Positions 27,596-39,385 of a DNA stretch of 64,000 bases are shown here, in pieces. Below the pieces are notes generated by a model. That model had not been told where the DNA came from. It made no database searches and was given only the letters and a program-made list of their open reading frames with translations. Origin of the DNA: Olsenella sp. oral taxon 807 (lineage in GTDB: Bacteria > Actinomycetota > Coriobacteriia > Coriobacteriales > Atopobiaceae); NCBI RefSeq assembly GCF_001189515.2, contig NZ_CP012069.2, positions 2,666,001 to 2,730,000 of the forward strand, in the 5' to 3' direction. The translations under genes were made by a program, and so were the position numbers. How positions within the stretch are numbered: the first letter of the stretch is position 1; every line of letters begins with the position of its first letter.

Positions 27596-27895
27596 CGTGC
27601 GCCGGGCTCGCCGGCGTGTGTGTCGTCTCTCGGAGCGCGTCGGTCCGTCCAAGATCCCGCTGATCTGGATTCGCTTGGTTTCGAATTGACTCTCTCGAAT
27701 AACTCGAACTTCGCTCTGCTGTCTCTCGTCGATCTTTCGATCGCAGTATCCGGTTCTCAGGGTTCGCAGCGCCCGGGCGGGAGGCTGTCCCCCGCGCGGC
27801 GCGAAGAGATATATTACGCACTCTCTTCCCCAACCCCGCTGACAATACGGATAATCACATATCATCCATATCTGTCTTCCTGCGGGCAGATAGGA

Positions 27896-29305
27896 CTATC
27901 GCAGCAGATCCTGCTGATAGCCACCCTCGACATAGTCGATTGCCACGTTCAGGAGCTTGTCCCGTCTTCTAACGCTGTGCGCCTCGGCATAGATCCTCAC
28001 CGTGGGCTCCCTTCGGGACGGTCTCACCATGAGCCACGAGTCATCGAAGAACTCGAGCTTGAGACCATCGGCGTGCGAGACGTGACGTGGCTGCTCACCT
28101 GCGACGACCCCTGGGTTGAGACCCGGCAGGGCGTTGGAGAGCGTCCGTAGCTTTGCCGGATCGAGCCTCATGTCGCGCCTGCCGTAACTCATGGGGCCAA
28201 TCTGCGCCTCAAGCTCCGATACGGCCTCGGCAAGGCTTTGTCCCGACCTCAGCAGACTCTCCACGACGAGCAGCGCGACAAGCGTACCGTCCCTCTCGGG
28301 AAGGTGGATGGGCAGACACACGCCGCCGAATTCCTCACAGCCGAGGAGCACGTCACCGTCAAGCAGCTCGTCATGGATGCGATCGAAGCCCACGGGAACT
28401 GCGGTGAAGCCAAGCCCGAGGCGCTCCGCCTCCAGGCGAATCTGAGCGGAGCTCGCCATCGTGCAGACCACGCGACCCGACATGCGGCGGCTCCGTACAA
28501 GATGGTCGAGCAGCACAGGGATAAGCTTATGCGGTGTGACGAGGGTGCCCTGGGCATCTATCACGGCAGAGCGCATCGCGTCGCCATCAAGCACGATTCC
28601 AAGGTCAGCACCTCCTTGCACGACCGCCGCCTCGCAGTCGTCCACCCACGGCTCCGCAGCCTCGGGATGAAGACCTCCAAAGTCCTCGCGCTGCTCCCCA
28701 TGCATGAGCGTGACGTCGCAGCCCAACTCTTTGAGCAGGGGTAAAAGGGGCTGCGCACCGACCCCATGCATGGGGTCGACAACGATCTTGAGCGTGCGAT
28801 GGGGGGCATCGGGCGGCCTGATGACTCTGTTCAGGCAAGCCTTGTAGGGCCCCATCAGATCCGCCGTGTCGAACTCGTCCATGCTAACAGGTGCGGCGAC
28901 GCCCACGAGCTGATCGACTGCCTTCGCGAAACGCTGTGAGACGCTCCCCCCATCGCTGCCACAGACAGAGATCCCACCATACTCGCAGGGCGCGTCGGAG
29001 CCACTCACCCTGACGCCACCTATACAGGCCGGGTCCGCCGCAACGGCGCAGCAGAGGGCGGGCGAGGGGCAGGCAGACACAGAGACCCTGACCGTCAGGC
29101 CATACGCGGCAAGTATTGACCCCACAAGCGTCGCGTAGCCCTGCGAGTCATGACGCGTGTCGTAGCCGACAGCAACGGTGGCCCCACCGTGGCGTCTCGA
29201 CCATAGCTGGCCGAGCGCTGCGGCAATGGACGACACAGACGTCTCGTCGAAGCCATTGTCAAAGCGGGCGGTCCAACCGCTCACACCAAAGCTGAGGGCA
29301 CGCAT
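27896..29305 (-). CDS. Divergent alpha-D-phosphohexomutase family protein
   Basis: 469 aa, full length for the phosphoglucomutase/phosphomannomutase superfamily, in an operon with galU (11-bp gap), which suggests glucose-1-phosphate supply for UDP-glucose. All four signature loops are altered. The active-site loop reads VSGSDAPCEYGG where TASHNPPEYNG is usual (Ser kept, His to Asp). The metal loop is DGDAMR, not DGDADR (third metal ligand lost). The sugar loop is CEEFGG, not GEESGG. The phosphate loop is RPSRREPTVRIY, not RPSGTEPKIRVY. The fold-level pattern is otherwise good (YDTRHDSQGYA, VVDPMHGVGA). It may have reduced or changed activity, or act on an unusual substrate; function is therefore uncertain. 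Confidence 0.8.
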   Translation of the reverse strand: MRALSFGVSGWTARFDNGFDETSVSSIAAALGQLWSRRHGGATVAVGYDTRHDSQGYATLVGSILAAYGLTVRVSVSACPSPALCCAVAADPACIGGVRVSGSDAPCEYGGISVCGSDGGSVSQRFAKAVDQLVGVAAPVSMDEFDTADLMGPYKACLNRVIRPPDAPHRTLKIVVDPMHGVGAQPLLPLLKELGCDVTLMHGEQREDFGGLHPEAAEPWVDDCEAAVVQGGADLGIVLDGDAMRSAVIDAQGTLVTPHKLIPVLLDHLVRSRRMSGRVVCTMASSAQIRLEAERLGLGFTAVPVGFDRIHDELLDGDVLLGCEEFGGVCLPIHLPERDGTLVALLVVESLLRSGQSLAEAVSELEAQIGPMSYGRRDMRLDPAKLRTLSNALPGLNPGVVAGEQPRHVSHADGLKLEFFDDSWLMVRPSRREPTVRIYAEAHSVRRRDKLLNVAIDYVEGGYQQDLLR

Positions 29306-29316
29306 CGCATCGCCCG

Positions 29317-30225
29317 CTAGCCAAGAAGCGCTGAGGCCTTTGTGCCGAGGGCCTCTGTGAAGGCGAGCCTGGTCGACTCATCGAGCAGGGCGAGCTTGGC
29401 ATTCGTGGCCGCCCACGCCGCTGGAGTGCCCGTATCGCAGCCTTCCTCCCTCTCGACGACCAGGGCATACATGTCCTGCTCGGCAAGCAGGCGCTGCATC
29501 GCGTCGGTGAGCTGGATCTCTCCGCCCGCCCCAACACCCTGGTCCTCGAGGAGTTCCATAACTCGTGGGGTAAGCAGGTAGCGCCCCACGATAAAGAGGT
29601 GGCTCGGGGCATCTGCCGGGGCGGGCTTCTCTACGAGGCCAGAGATCTTCCACACCGCTCCTTGTGCCTCGCTGTCTACCAACTCGCCACCCGCAAGGCT
29701 ACCAACGCACTCGCCCGCGATGATGCCATAGCGGTTCACCTGGTCTGGCGGCACAGGCGCAACCGCGATCACAGGGGCACCCCCACGCTCGTCCGAAACC
29801 CGCTTCATATTGACGCACATCTGGTGGTCGGGCACGAAGTAGTCACCAAGCAGCACAAAGAATGGCTCGTCACCCGTGGCCGCAGCCGCACATAGGACCG
29901 CATGGCCAAGGCCGCGAGGCTCGTCTTGGTAGACGAAGCTCACAGGGAGGGAGGCCGCCTCATGAACGGAGTCAGCCTCCCTCAGCTTGCCACGCCTGCG
30001 CAGGATGTCCTCGAAACCGCCATCAACCTTGAAATACGATTCGATTTGCGGCTTCTCGTGTGAGTTCACGATGATGACGCCATCGACTCCCTCGGGCTCG
30101 AGGGCCTCCTCCACGACATACTGGATGACCGGCTTGTTGAGCACGGGAAGGAGTTCCTTGGGTGTGCCCTTGGTGGCCGGTAGGAAGCGAGTACCAAGAC
30201 CTGCGGCGGGAATGACTGCCTTCAT
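29317..30225 (-). CDS. galU: UTP-glucose-1-phosphate uridylyltransferase
   Basis: 302-aa cytosolic enzyme making UDP-glucose from UTP and glucose-1-phosphate, for cell-wall and surface glycans. Nucleotide-binding start KAVIPAAGLGTRFLPATKG-PKE with the catalytic Arg and Lys, then LPVLNKPVIQYVVEEAL, FVYQDEPRGLGHAVLCA and VLLGDYFVPD (Asp binding Mg). Near the C terminus GGEIQLTDAMQ is diagnostic of GalU. The ATG at 30225 follows AAAGGACG; the longer ORF start at 30270 has no such site. It is first in a two-gene operon with the phosphohexomutase. Confidence 0.95.
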   Translation of the reverse strand: MKAVIPAAGLGTRFLPATKGTPKELLPVLNKPVIQYVVEEALEPEGVDGVIIVNSHEKPQIESYFKVDGGFEDILRRRGKLREADSVHEAASLPVSFVYQDEPRGLGHAVLCAAAATGDEPFFVLLGDYFVPDHQMCVNMKRVSDERGGAPVIAVAPVPPDQVNRYGIIAGECVGSLAGGELVDSEAQGAVWKISGLVEKPAPADAPSHLFIVGRYLLTPRVMELLEDQGVGAGGEIQLTDAMQRLLAEQDMYALVVEREEGCDTGTPAAWAATNAKLALLDESTRLAFTEALGTKASALLG

Positions 30226-30270
30226 GAGACGACGTCCTTTCGTGGGCTGCGCTACACAGTGCAGGAACAT

Positions 30271-30287
30271 GGGCCAGCTTCCGGCCC
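30271..30287 (-). terminator. Hairpin in the dtxR-galU gap
   Basis: GGGCC AGCTTCC GGCCC, a short stem after the DtxR-type gene on the minus strand and before galU. Could be a weak terminator or a galU leader hairpin. The rest of the gap to 30393 shows no gene. Confidence 0.35.
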
Positions 30288-30393
30288 ATTCGATTTAGGA
30301 TACTCCCTCACGTCACCATAAGGATCGACAAGGCCGCAGACGGCAGGCCCAAGAGAGCCGTCACACCCGCTCTCCACAGCTGCCCTGGCGCCT

Positions 30394-30870
30394 CTAGTCC
30401 TCGATCGCTATCCCCTGCTTCTCGAGATAGCCGAGCCATTTGAGCTGTGTGTCACGCGAGAGGGCATGTTCCATCAGGCAGGCTTCGGCATCCGCCGTCT
30501 CGTGATCTACACCGAGGTCCCTCTCGAGGAAGGAGCGAAGCATCCTGTGACAGCGCCAGACGTGAGACGCATAGACCCGACCCGCGTCGGTCAGCCTCAC
30601 GCGTCCGTAGTGGTTCTGCGCGACATACCCGGCGTCCTTGAGAGTGCTCACCGCCTTGTTGACGCTCGCCTTAGAGACACCGAGCCGGTCTGCCACGTCA
30701 ACGGAGCGAGCGCCGCTGAAGTCGCCGGCCTCCTCCATGACGCGGTAGATGGCTTCGAGGTAGTCCTCGTTGGCCATAGAGAGCCTGTGCGACCCAGGTC
30801 TGTTCTTTGCGGCCAGACAGGCGTCATCGCTTCCCGCCCGGGGTCGCTTGCGTTCAACTGCACTTTCCAT
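30394..30870 (-). CDS. DtxR/MntR family metal-dependent transcription regulator
   Basis: 158 aa. The winged helix-turn-helix is clear: MANEDYLEAIYRVMEEAG, SVDVADRLGVSKASVNKAVSTLKDAGYV, then LTDAGRVYA. A dimerisation/metal-binding domain follows with the CHRMLRSFLERDLGVDHETADAEACLMEH pattern, in which the Cys, His and Glu residues match metal ligands of the family. There is no C-terminal SH3 domain, so it is MntR-sized. Likely represses metal-uptake genes when Mn(II) or Fe(II) is plentiful. Start: ATG 30870 has AGGAGAGGG upstream and adds a basic 31-aa extension before the conserved MANEDYL; ATG 30777 has only a weak site. A 16-bp palindrome lies 26 bp upstream and may be an autoregulatory operator. 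Confidence 0.85.
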   Translation of the reverse strand: MESAVERKRPRAGSDDACLAAKNRPGSHRLSMANEDYLEAIYRVMEEAGDFSGARSVDVADRLGVSKASVNKAVSTLKDAGYVAQNHYGRVRLTDAGRVYASHVWRCHRMLRSFLERDLGVDHETADAEACLMEHALSRDTQLKWLGYLEKQGIAIED

Positions 30871-30895
30871 TCCCTCTCCTATCCATGGATACCTG

Positions 30896-30911
30896 CTGGT
30901 AGCTTTACCAG
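30896..30911. promoter_or_regulatory. Palindrome upstream of the DtxR-type gene, possible operator
   Basis: CTGGTA-GCTT-TACCAG, a perfect 6-bp inverted repeat with 4-bp centre, 26 bp before the chosen start. Its position fits autoregulation; the sequence is not the classical DtxR or MntR box. Confidence 0.4.
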
Positions 30912-31016
30912 CCTGTGTATCGTCTACCCAGCTTAGGAGAGACTCAACCCCACGGAGGGGACAAGCGTCATCCACGGCATGGGTAGCACCTCAGCGAAGC
31001 TAGAGGCCAAGCGATC

Positions 31017-32306
31017 CTAACCAACCTCTCCCCCATCCTCGAGGTCTGGGACCTCCATGCGACGCACCTCGGCGCCAAGGGCCTGAAGCTTTTCGACAAA
31101 GCACTCGTATCCGCGATCGATATGGTGAACATCAGAGACGGTCGTATACCCATCTGCGACAAGCCCCGCCATCACGAGCGCCGCACCACCGCGCAGATCG
31201 GGCGACTTGACCTCAGCACCCGAAAACCTCTCGACGCCACGCACAATGGCATGATGGCCCTCTATGGTGATGTCGGCACCCATACGCTGCAGTTCGCTTG
31301 CAAACATGAAGCGATTCTCAAAGACGTTCTCGGTAACGATGCAGGAATCGGATCCCTGTGCGAGGAGACACATGGTCTGGGCCTGCAGGTCGGTGGGAAA
31401 GCCAGGAAAGGGTAGGGTCTGGATATCTATCGAGCGTATGGGTGCCTGGCGGCTCACGGTGCACTCATGTCTTCCGCGCTCAACGTCCAGACCCATGAGT
31501 TCGTACTTCTTGAGCACAAGCCCGAGGTGAGCCGGATCGAAGCCCTTGACGGTGACGGGCCCTCCACAAATGCCCGCCATGGCGATGAAGGTGCCCGCCT
31601 CGATGCGATCACCCACAACCCTGTGTTCGACAGGGTGCAGCTCCTCCACGCCCTCGATCTCTATACGAGAGGATCCTGCGCCACTGACCTTTGCCCCCAT
31701 CTCGTTAAGAAGGTTTGCGAGATCGACGATCTCTGGCTCACGAGCCGCGTTCTCTATCACGGTCGTGCCCGTCACATGAACGGAGGCCATCATGAGATTC
31801 TCGGTGGCACCGACACTTGCGAAGTCAAGCATGACCTGGGTACCCTTAAGGCCATGGGGTATGCTGGCGTGGATGTCTCCATGATCGACGTCAAAGTTGA
31901 CGCCAAGAGACTCCAGGCCCAAGATATGCATGTCTATCTTGCGCGCCCCGATGTTACAGCCGCCCGGCATCGCGACGATGGCCTTGCCAAAGCGCGACAG
32001 CAGCGGACCGAGCACGGCCGTCGATGCCCGCATCTGGGCGACGAGGTGGTAGGGCGTCTCCCACCTATCGACCGAAGACGTGTCGATCTTAAGCTCATGC
32101 TCACCGAGGACCTCTATCCTCGCACCCAGGTACTTGAGCACCTTGCCCATAACATGCACATCTGCAATGTTGGGAACATTTGTAAGCGTATTCACGCCGG
32201 GCGCCATGAGCGTTGCCGCCATGAGCTTGAGCGCCGAGTTCTTGGCACCCTCGACTGTAACCTCACCCTCTATGGAACGTCCACCCTTGACCCTGATGAC
32301 TTCCAA
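31017..32306 (-). CDS. murA: UDP-N-acetylglucosamine 1-carboxyvinyltransferase
   Basis: 429-aa cytosolic enzyme for the first committed step of peptidoglycan synthesis, transferring enolpyruvate from PEP to UDP-GlcNAc. Key residues: Lys-Asn in EGAKNSALK near the N terminus; the catalytic, fosfomycin-reactive Cys in PGGCNIGARKID (the Cys form predicts sensitivity, other factors aside); the C-terminal DLRGGAALVMAGL block. The start codon is TTG at 32306, fixed by AGGAGG 5 nt upstream; the next Met would truncate the enzyme. It follows atpC by 34 bp on the same strand and is probably co-transcribed with the ATP synthase operon. Confidence 0.95.
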   Translation of the reverse strand: MEVIRVKGGRSIEGEVTVEGAKNSALKLMAATLMAPGVNTLTNVPNIADVHVMGKVLKYLGARIEVLGEHELKIDTSSVDRWETPYHLVAQMRASTAVLGPLLSRFGKAIVAMPGGCNIGARKIDMHILGLESLGVNFDVDHGDIHASIPHGLKGTQVMLDFASVGATENLMMASVHVTGTTVIENAAREPEIVDLANLLNEMGAKVSGAGSSRIEIEGVEELHPVEHRVVGDRIEAGTFIAMAGICGGPVTVKGFDPAHLGLVLKKYELMGLDVERGRHECTVSRQAPIRSIDIQTLPFPGFPTDLQAQTMCLLAQGSDSCIVTENVFENRFMFASELQRMGADITIEGHHAIVRGVERFSGAEVKSPDLRGGAALVMAGLVADGYTTVSDVHHIDRGYECFVEKLQALGAEVRRMEVPDLEDGGEVG

Positions 32307-32340
32307 CTTGCCTCCTGAGACGCGTCACGCCGGCGGACGC

Positions 32341-32772
32341 CTACGCGACCTCGTTGCCAGAGCGCTCAGCGTGCTTGAGCAGCAGGTTGCACCATTTTAT
32401 CTTATTGTCCCAGTACGCACGACGATGATCCCCCTCAGGAAGGGCATCGCGCGTATCAAACGCGGCCTCTCTCGTGTCGCGCACCTGGTCAGGGTCAATG
32501 TCGTCGGTACGTCGAGCATGGTCGGCCAGAATGATGACATCCTTGCCATCTATCTCGACATAGCCACCCGAAATGATGACCTTCACGGTACCACCGCCGT
32601 CCGTCTCGCGCAGATGCAGGCGGACGACACCATCACCAAGCGCGCAGATCTCGGCGGCATGGCCAGGCCACACCCCCAGCTCACCCGACTCCGTCACTAG
32701 GATGAGGCTTGCGACAGGCCCCTCATACAGGAGCCTGTCGGGACGCACGAACTGACAGCTAAGCTCTGCCAT
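32341..32772 (-). CDS. atpC: F-type ATP synthase epsilon subunit
   Basis: 143-aa central-stalk subunit, N-terminal beta-sandwich (CQFVRPDRLLYEGPVASLILVTESGELGVWPGHA) followed by a C-terminal helical region. Start ATG 32772 has GTAGGAGAAGGG upstream; the longer open frame to 32886 overlaps atpD and is rejected. Last of the atp genes, 10 bp after atpD. Confidence 0.93.
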   Translation of the reverse strand: MAELSCQFVRPDRLLYEGPVASLILVTESGELGVWPGHAAEICALGDGVVRLHLRETDGGGTVKVIISGGYVEIDGKDVIILADHARRTDDIDPDQVRDTREAAFDTRDALPEGDHRRAYWDNKIKWCNLLLKHAERSGNEVA

Positions 32773-32782
32773 CGCCCTTCTC

Positions 32783-35172
<2,390 letters not shown>

Positions 35173-35178
35173 CTGCTG

Positions 35179-36831
35179 CTACTCCTGGCCTACCGTGGTA
35201 CCGGAATCCCCCGCAGTCATGTCCTCGGCCATCTCGGCGACGTCCGCCGCCTTCTTACGGTTGGGATATTCCTCAAGGAAGTCGGTCTTGAAGGCCGCGA
35301 CGTAGGACTTGATCTTCTCGCCAAGCTCATCGGTGATCTTGCCTGCCTTGAGCGCCGAGCGAACCTGAGGGTGCTTCTCGGCCATGAACTTGGCAAGCTG
35401 GTCGCGAAAGAGCGTGACGTGATCGAGGTCGATGTCGTCGAGGAAGTCCTCCTTGGCGGCGAAGATGGCAATGACCTGGTCAGCCGCATCGAGGGCGGCA
35501 TAGCGGCCCTGCTTGAGCAGCTCCATCATATGTGCGCCGTGATTGAGCTGGTACTGCGTCGTGCTGTCGAGATCGGAGCCAAACTGGGCAAAGGCCTGCT
35601 TCTCGCGGTAGGAGGCAAGGTCGAGGCGAAGCGTGCCTGCCACCTGCTTCATCGAATCGAGCTGCGCGGCACCACCGACACGTGACACCGAGATGCCAAC
35701 GTCAACGGCAGGACGCTGCCCTTGGAAGAAGAGGTTCGACTGCAGGTAGATCTGGCCATCGGTGATAGAGATCACGTTTGTGGGGATATAGGCCGAGACA
35801 TCGCCCTCCTGCGTCTCGATGATCGGGAGCGCCGTCAAGGAGCCGCCACCATTGGCGTCAGACATCTTGCAGGCGCGCTCGAGTAGGCGCGAGTGCAGGT
35901 AGAAGATGTCACCGGGATAGGCCTCGCGCCCAGGCGGGCGATGCAGGGTAAGTGACATCTGACGATAGGCGACGGCCTGCTTGGAGAGGTCGTCGTAAAC
36001 GACGAGCACATGACCGCCCGGATGACTGACGTCTGCGGACTTGCCATCCTTGTCGTTGTACATGAAATACTCGCCAATGGCAGCGCCCGCCATCGGGGCG
36101 ATGTACTGCAGAGGCGCGGAGTCGGCAGCCGTGGCAGCGACGATGATCGTCTTATCGAGCACGCCTTGGCGGAAGAGCGTCTCTTTGATTGCCGCAACCG
36201 TTGACGCCTTCTGCCCGATGGCGACGTAGATGCAGATCATATCGGTCTCGCGTTGGTTGACGATGGCGTCAATGGCAATAGCCGTCTTGCCCGTCTTGCG
36301 ATCGCCGATGATGAGCTCACGCTGACCACGACCGATGGGCACCATGGCGTCGATAGCCAGAAGACCCGTCTGTACGGGCTCGCAAACCGGCTGGCGCTCC
36401 ATGATGCCAGGCGCCCTAAACTCAATGGGCCTGCGTGCCGTCGCATCGATGGCGCCCAGCCCGTCAATGGGCTGACCGAGAGGGTTCACGACACGACCAA
36501 GCATGGCTCGACCCACGGGGATGTCCATGACGCGTCCCGTGGTGCGGCACTCATCGCCCTCGCGAATGGAGTCAACGTCACCAAAGAGGACAGCACCCAC
36601 CTCGTCGACGTCAAGGTTCTGAGCGAGGCCAAAGATGCTATGACCCGTGCTGGCACTTGTGAACTCCAGCAGCTCGCCAGACATGACCGTCTTGAGCCCC
36701 GATATATGCGCGATGCCATCCCCCACCTCGGTGACAACGGAAGCCTCCTGGCGATCGACGGTCGCGCTGATCTGGGCGAGCTGCTCGCGCAGCGTGCTCA
36801 TGATCTTTTCAGAGCTAATAGTATCTGTCAT
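35179..36831 (-). CDS. atpA: F-type ATP synthase alpha subunit
   Basis: 550-aa non-catalytic F1 subunit with P-loop [14 protein letters not shown]-rich and [28 protein letters not shown] segments, and [10 protein letters not shown] carrying the arginine finger. The C terminus has an unusual ~45-aa tail after the usual end ([25 protein letters not shown]...), acidic and probably flexible. Start at 36831 overlaps the stop of atpH (ATGA); ATG at 36801 is an alternative. Confidence 0.96.
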   Translation of the reverse strand: MTDTISSEKIMSTLREQLAQISATVDRQEASVVTEVGDGIAHISGLKTVMSGELLEFTSASTGHSIFGLAQNLDVDEVGAVLFGDVDSIREGDECRTTGRVMDIPVGRAMLGRVVNPLGQPIDGLGAIDATARRPIEFRAPGIMERQPVCEPVQTGLLAIDAMVPIGRGQRELIIGDRKTGKTAIAIDAIVNQRETDMICIYVAIGQKASTVAAIKETLFRQGVLDKTIIVAATAADSAPLQYIAPMAGAAIGEYFMYNDKDGKSADVSHPGGHVLVVYDDLSKQAVAYRQMSLTLHRPPGREAYPGDIFYLHSRLLERACKMSDANGGGSLTALPIIETQEGDVSAYIPTNVISITDGQIYLQSNLFFQGQRPAVDVGISVSRVGGAAQLDSMKQVAGTLRLDLASYREKQAFAQFGSDLDSTTQYQLNHGAHMMELLKQGRYAALDAADQVIAIFAAKEDFLDDIDLDHVTLFRDQLAKFMAEKHPQVRSALKAGKITDELGEKIKSYVAAFKTDFLEEYPNRKKAADVAEMAEDMTAGDSGTTVGQE

Positions 36832-37301
36832 TGCTCATCACTTCCGACAAAGGTAGAGGCGAGCGTCTTACGAATGTTAGCGAGCTGGGCACGCACAGAG
36901 GCATCATAGCGCTTGCCCCGCGCTTCGATGACGATGCCGCCCAAAATGGAGGGGTCAATGCGCTCCTGGAGAAAGACAGGAGCCTTGAGCCTCGCGCTCG
37001 TCCTCTCGCGCACCTTCTCACGCAGTTCGTCGTCCATGGGTATGCAGGTCGTGACCGTGACCGAGACGGTCGTATCCTCACTGTCGAGAATTTCCTTATA
37101 CCGCTTGGAAACCTCAGCGATGAGATTATCATCACCGTCGGCACGCATGGCAGCCAAGGTCTCGAGGACCTCGGGCGAGAACTTGCGCGCGTGCTGCCAC
37201 TGCACGAGGTTAGCGTTCGCACGACCCTCACCTCGTCCTGCCTCGATGAGTGCGCGGGCGTACGCCTCCACCCTCTCGTTTTCGATATGGTTAGTCAGCA
37301 T
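36828..37301 (-). CDS. atpH: F-type ATP synthase delta subunit
   Basis: 157-aa peripheral stator subunit on top of F1 (OSCP type). The C-terminal signature [21 protein letters not shown] is diagnostic; the N terminus is divergent, as is normal for this subunit. ATG 37301 lies inside the end of atpF (11-bp overlap), so translation is probably coupled. Short for the family (usually about 180). Confidence 0.9.
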   Translation of the reverse strand: MLTNHIENERVEAYARALIEAGRGEGRANANLVQWQHARKFSPEVLETLAAMRADGDDNLIAEVSKRYKEILDSEDTTVSVTVTTCIPMDDELREKVRERTSARLKAPVFLQERIDPSILGGIVIEARGKRYDASVRAQLANIRKTLASTFVGSDEQ

Positions 37302-37893
37302 CGGGGGTGCCCACTTCCGCAAGGTACTTCTCGGCCAACCTGCGCTGATCCACCTCGCTAAGATCGTTGCCTATGATCTTGCCGGCGATCTCGACCGAGA
37401 GGTCGACAACCTGTCCCGAAAGCTCGATCATGGCCTTCTTGCGCTCGGAGCCGACGGCACCGTGAGCCTTAGCGATGATCCCCACAGCCTCCCGCTGGGC
37501 CTTAGCCAAGACCTGCGAACGCTCTTCTTCGGCCTCCTTCTTCGCCTTGGATATGATCTCCTCTGCCTGCCTCTGGGCATCGGCAATCTTTGCCTCGTAT
37601 GCCTTCTCTTCCTCGGTGGCCTTCACCTTGGCCTGCTGCGCCGCGTCAAGATCGTCCTGGATCTTCTGCTGACGCTTCTCCATCATACCGAGGATAGAGG
37701 GCCATGCGAATTTAGCGAGGACTGCCCAGATGACCAGGAAAGCCAAGAGCGCAGGGATGAACTCGGCGGGCTTGGGAAGCAGCAGATCGGTGCCACTTGG
37801 CGTGTCCGCCAGCGCCACACCGGGCGTTAGCAGAATCGGCGTCACAGCAGCGACGCGAGCCAGCCATGTATGCCCCTTCGTATTCCTGTACAT
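37291..37893 (-). CDS. atpF: F-type ATP synthase b subunit
   Basis: 200-aa stator subunit: a membrane segment (FIPALLAFLVIWAVLAKFAWPSI) followed by a long charged coiled coil (about 75-175). Ahead of the membrane segment is an extra ~35-residue N-terminal stretch that resembles a signal peptide (VAAVTPILLTPGVALADTPS), unlike the short N terminus of E. coli b but seen in some Gram-positives. ATG 37893 follows GGAGG; the ATG at 37911 is disfavoured. Confidence 0.92.
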   Translation of the reverse strand: MYRNTKGHTWLARVAAVTPILLTPGVALADTPSGTDLLLPKPAEFIPALLAFLVIWAVLAKFAWPSILGMMEKRQQKIQDDLDAAQQAKVKATEEEKAYEAKIADAQRQAEEIISKAKKEAEEERSQVLAKAQREAVGIIAKAHGAVGSERKKAMIELSGQVVDLSVEIAGKIIGNDLSEVDQRRLAEKYLAEVGTPDAD

Positions 37894-37935
37894 GGAATTC
37901 CTCCAACTCATGCGTCTCGTCGTTTGGCCGCCAAC

Positions 37936-38130
37936 CTATTTGGCCATGAGCGTGACGACGAAGCCGATGAGTGCCAGGGCCTCGACAAACGCAGAGCCAA
38001 GGATGAAGGTCGTGAACAGACGACCCTGAACCTCCGGTTGACGCGCCATGGCCGTTGTCGCACCATAGGCCGCAAGACCGATGCCAAGACCAGCACCTAT
38101 AACGCCAAGACCATACCCGATGACTCCCAC
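37936..38130 (-). CDS. atpE: F-type ATP synthase c subunit
   Basis: Rotor-ring proteolipid of only 64 aa, two helices. Helix 1 is glycine-rich (GAGLGIGLAAYG), the loop has the conserved ARQPE, and helix 2 carries the ion-binding Glu in AFVEALALIGF. Helix 1 lacks the Gln and helix 2 the Ser/Thr after Glu that mark sodium-type rings, so I infer proton coupling. The start is GTG at 38130, set by AAAGGAGG; the ORF extending to 38166 has no ribosome binding site. Shorter than the usual 70-80 aa because there is almost no N-terminal tail. Confidence 0.92.
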   Translation of the reverse strand: MGVIGYGLGVIGAGLGIGLAAYGATTAMARQPEVQGRLFTTFILGSAFVEALALIGFVVTLMAK

Positions 38131-38243
38131 GATTCCTCCTTTGACTTGTGCCCGAACATGGGGCACCCCAATGTCCCCTCTATTGCAATGGCGGGTAGTT
38201 CACATCCATGCCCGCGAGTTGCCAGTCTCTTGGCCCCACCGCC

Positions 38244-39071
38244 CTATTCGCTCTCGACGAGCTGGATGTACACGGCCGAAAGCAGCGTGAAGACATACGC
38301 CTGGATGATGCCCACAAGAATCTCCACCAGGTAGATGACAATGAGCAGAACGATCCAAAAGGCGGACGCCGCAGCATACCCCATCGCGGCAGCCGAAACC
38401 CCCTGCATGAGCGGCCCCACGAAGAGGGCGGCAAGTATCGCAAAGGTACCCATCACGACATGGCCGGCGAACATATTGCAGAAGAGTCGGACAGCCAAGG
38501 TTACCAAGCGCAGGAAGGTCGAGAAGAGTTCGATGACCCACACAAGCACGTTGAGGGGAAAGACAACGCCCTTAGGGGCGAGGCTCTTAATGTAGCCGAT
38601 AGGCCCCATACGTTTGATGCCCATCACGATAAAATAAAAGAACGAGCAGAGCGCGAGGGCACCCGTGACACCGATGGTACCCGTTCCGGGGTGCGCCCCG
38701 GGGATGATGCCCACGATACTGTTTGCCACGATGAAGAAGAAGATCGCAGCGAGGAAGGGAAAGTGCCTCTTCCAACTATCCCCAAGAATCGATTTGCACA
38801 TATCGTCACGAACGAACTCGACAACGGACTCCATGGCGTTCACAAACACGCCCTGCGGCACGAGCCCCTTGGTCTGCCTGCCCTTGAAGGCGAAGATAAC
38901 GATGAGCAGCAGAGCGAGAGCCACACACATCCAGAAGATATAGTTGGTCAGGCCCAGTCCACTCGAGCCAACAAGCGGCTTGGACATAAAGCCGTCGAGC
39001 AACTCGTCCATCTCGTCAGACAACCCATCGAGTGGGTTTGCGACCATCGCAAGCAGTACAGTATCCACCAT
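38244..39071 (-). CDS. atpB: F-type ATP synthase a subunit
   Basis: 275-aa membrane channel subunit with five to six transmembrane helices. The essential Arg lies in LAVRLFCNMFAGHV, and the last helices contain WIVLLIVIYLVEILVGIIQAYVFTLL, diagnostic of the family. The N-terminal region is acidic (DGLSDEMDELLDGF). First classical gene of the atpBEFHAGDC operon. Confidence 0.94.
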   Translation of the reverse strand: MVDTVLLAMVANPLDGLSDEMDELLDGFMSKPLVGSSGLGLTNYIFWMCVALALLLIVIFAFKGRQTKGLVPQGVFVNAMESVVEFVRDDMCKSILGDSWKRHFPFLAAIFFFIVANSIVGIIPGAHPGTGTIGVTGALALCSFFYFIVMGIKRMGPIGYIKSLAPKGVVFPLNVLVWVIELFSTFLRLVTLAVRLFCNMFAGHVVMGTFAILAALFVGPLMQGVSAAAMGYAAASAFWIVLLIVIYLVEILVGIIQAYVFTLLSAVYIQLVESE

Positions 39072-39097
39072 CCGTCATTCCCTTCGGCAAGGCTCGC

Positions 39098-39385
39098 CTA
39101 GCGCATGGCGCGCATCGCCCTCATTGCCTCAATCCCCCAGAACACGAGGAACGCTCCGACCGTCGAACTCCCAAAGACGAGAATGTACTCCTGTGCCGTG
39201 GCATACAGGACAAAAACGCACAGCGACATAAAGACAAAAGAGACGATGATCGCCATGATTCCGTCCGGCACGCTCACGTCACATATCTTACTCTTTTGGA
39301 GCGTGCGTTCAAAGAGGCGGGCGGGCAAAACACAACCCGTAAGACCGCACAGCATGCCACACGTGATAACGACCCCTACGCTCAT
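39098..39385 (-). CDS. Small membrane protein in the AtpI position
   Basis: 95 aa with about three hydrophobic segments (VGVVITCGMLCGLTGCVL; GIMAIIVSFVFMSLCVFVLY; ILVFGSSTVGAFLVFWGI), 26 bp upstream of atpB. Position and topology fit the poorly conserved AtpI/ATP-synthase-associated proteins that help c-ring assembly, but I see no diagnostic motif. Its ATG overlaps the stop of a short upstream frame (ATGA). Confidence 0.55.
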   Translation of the reverse strand: MSVGVVITCGMLCGLTGCVLPARLFERTLQKSKICDVSVPDGIMAIIVSFVFMSLCVFVLYATAQEYILVFGSSTVGAFLVFWGIEAMRAMRAMR

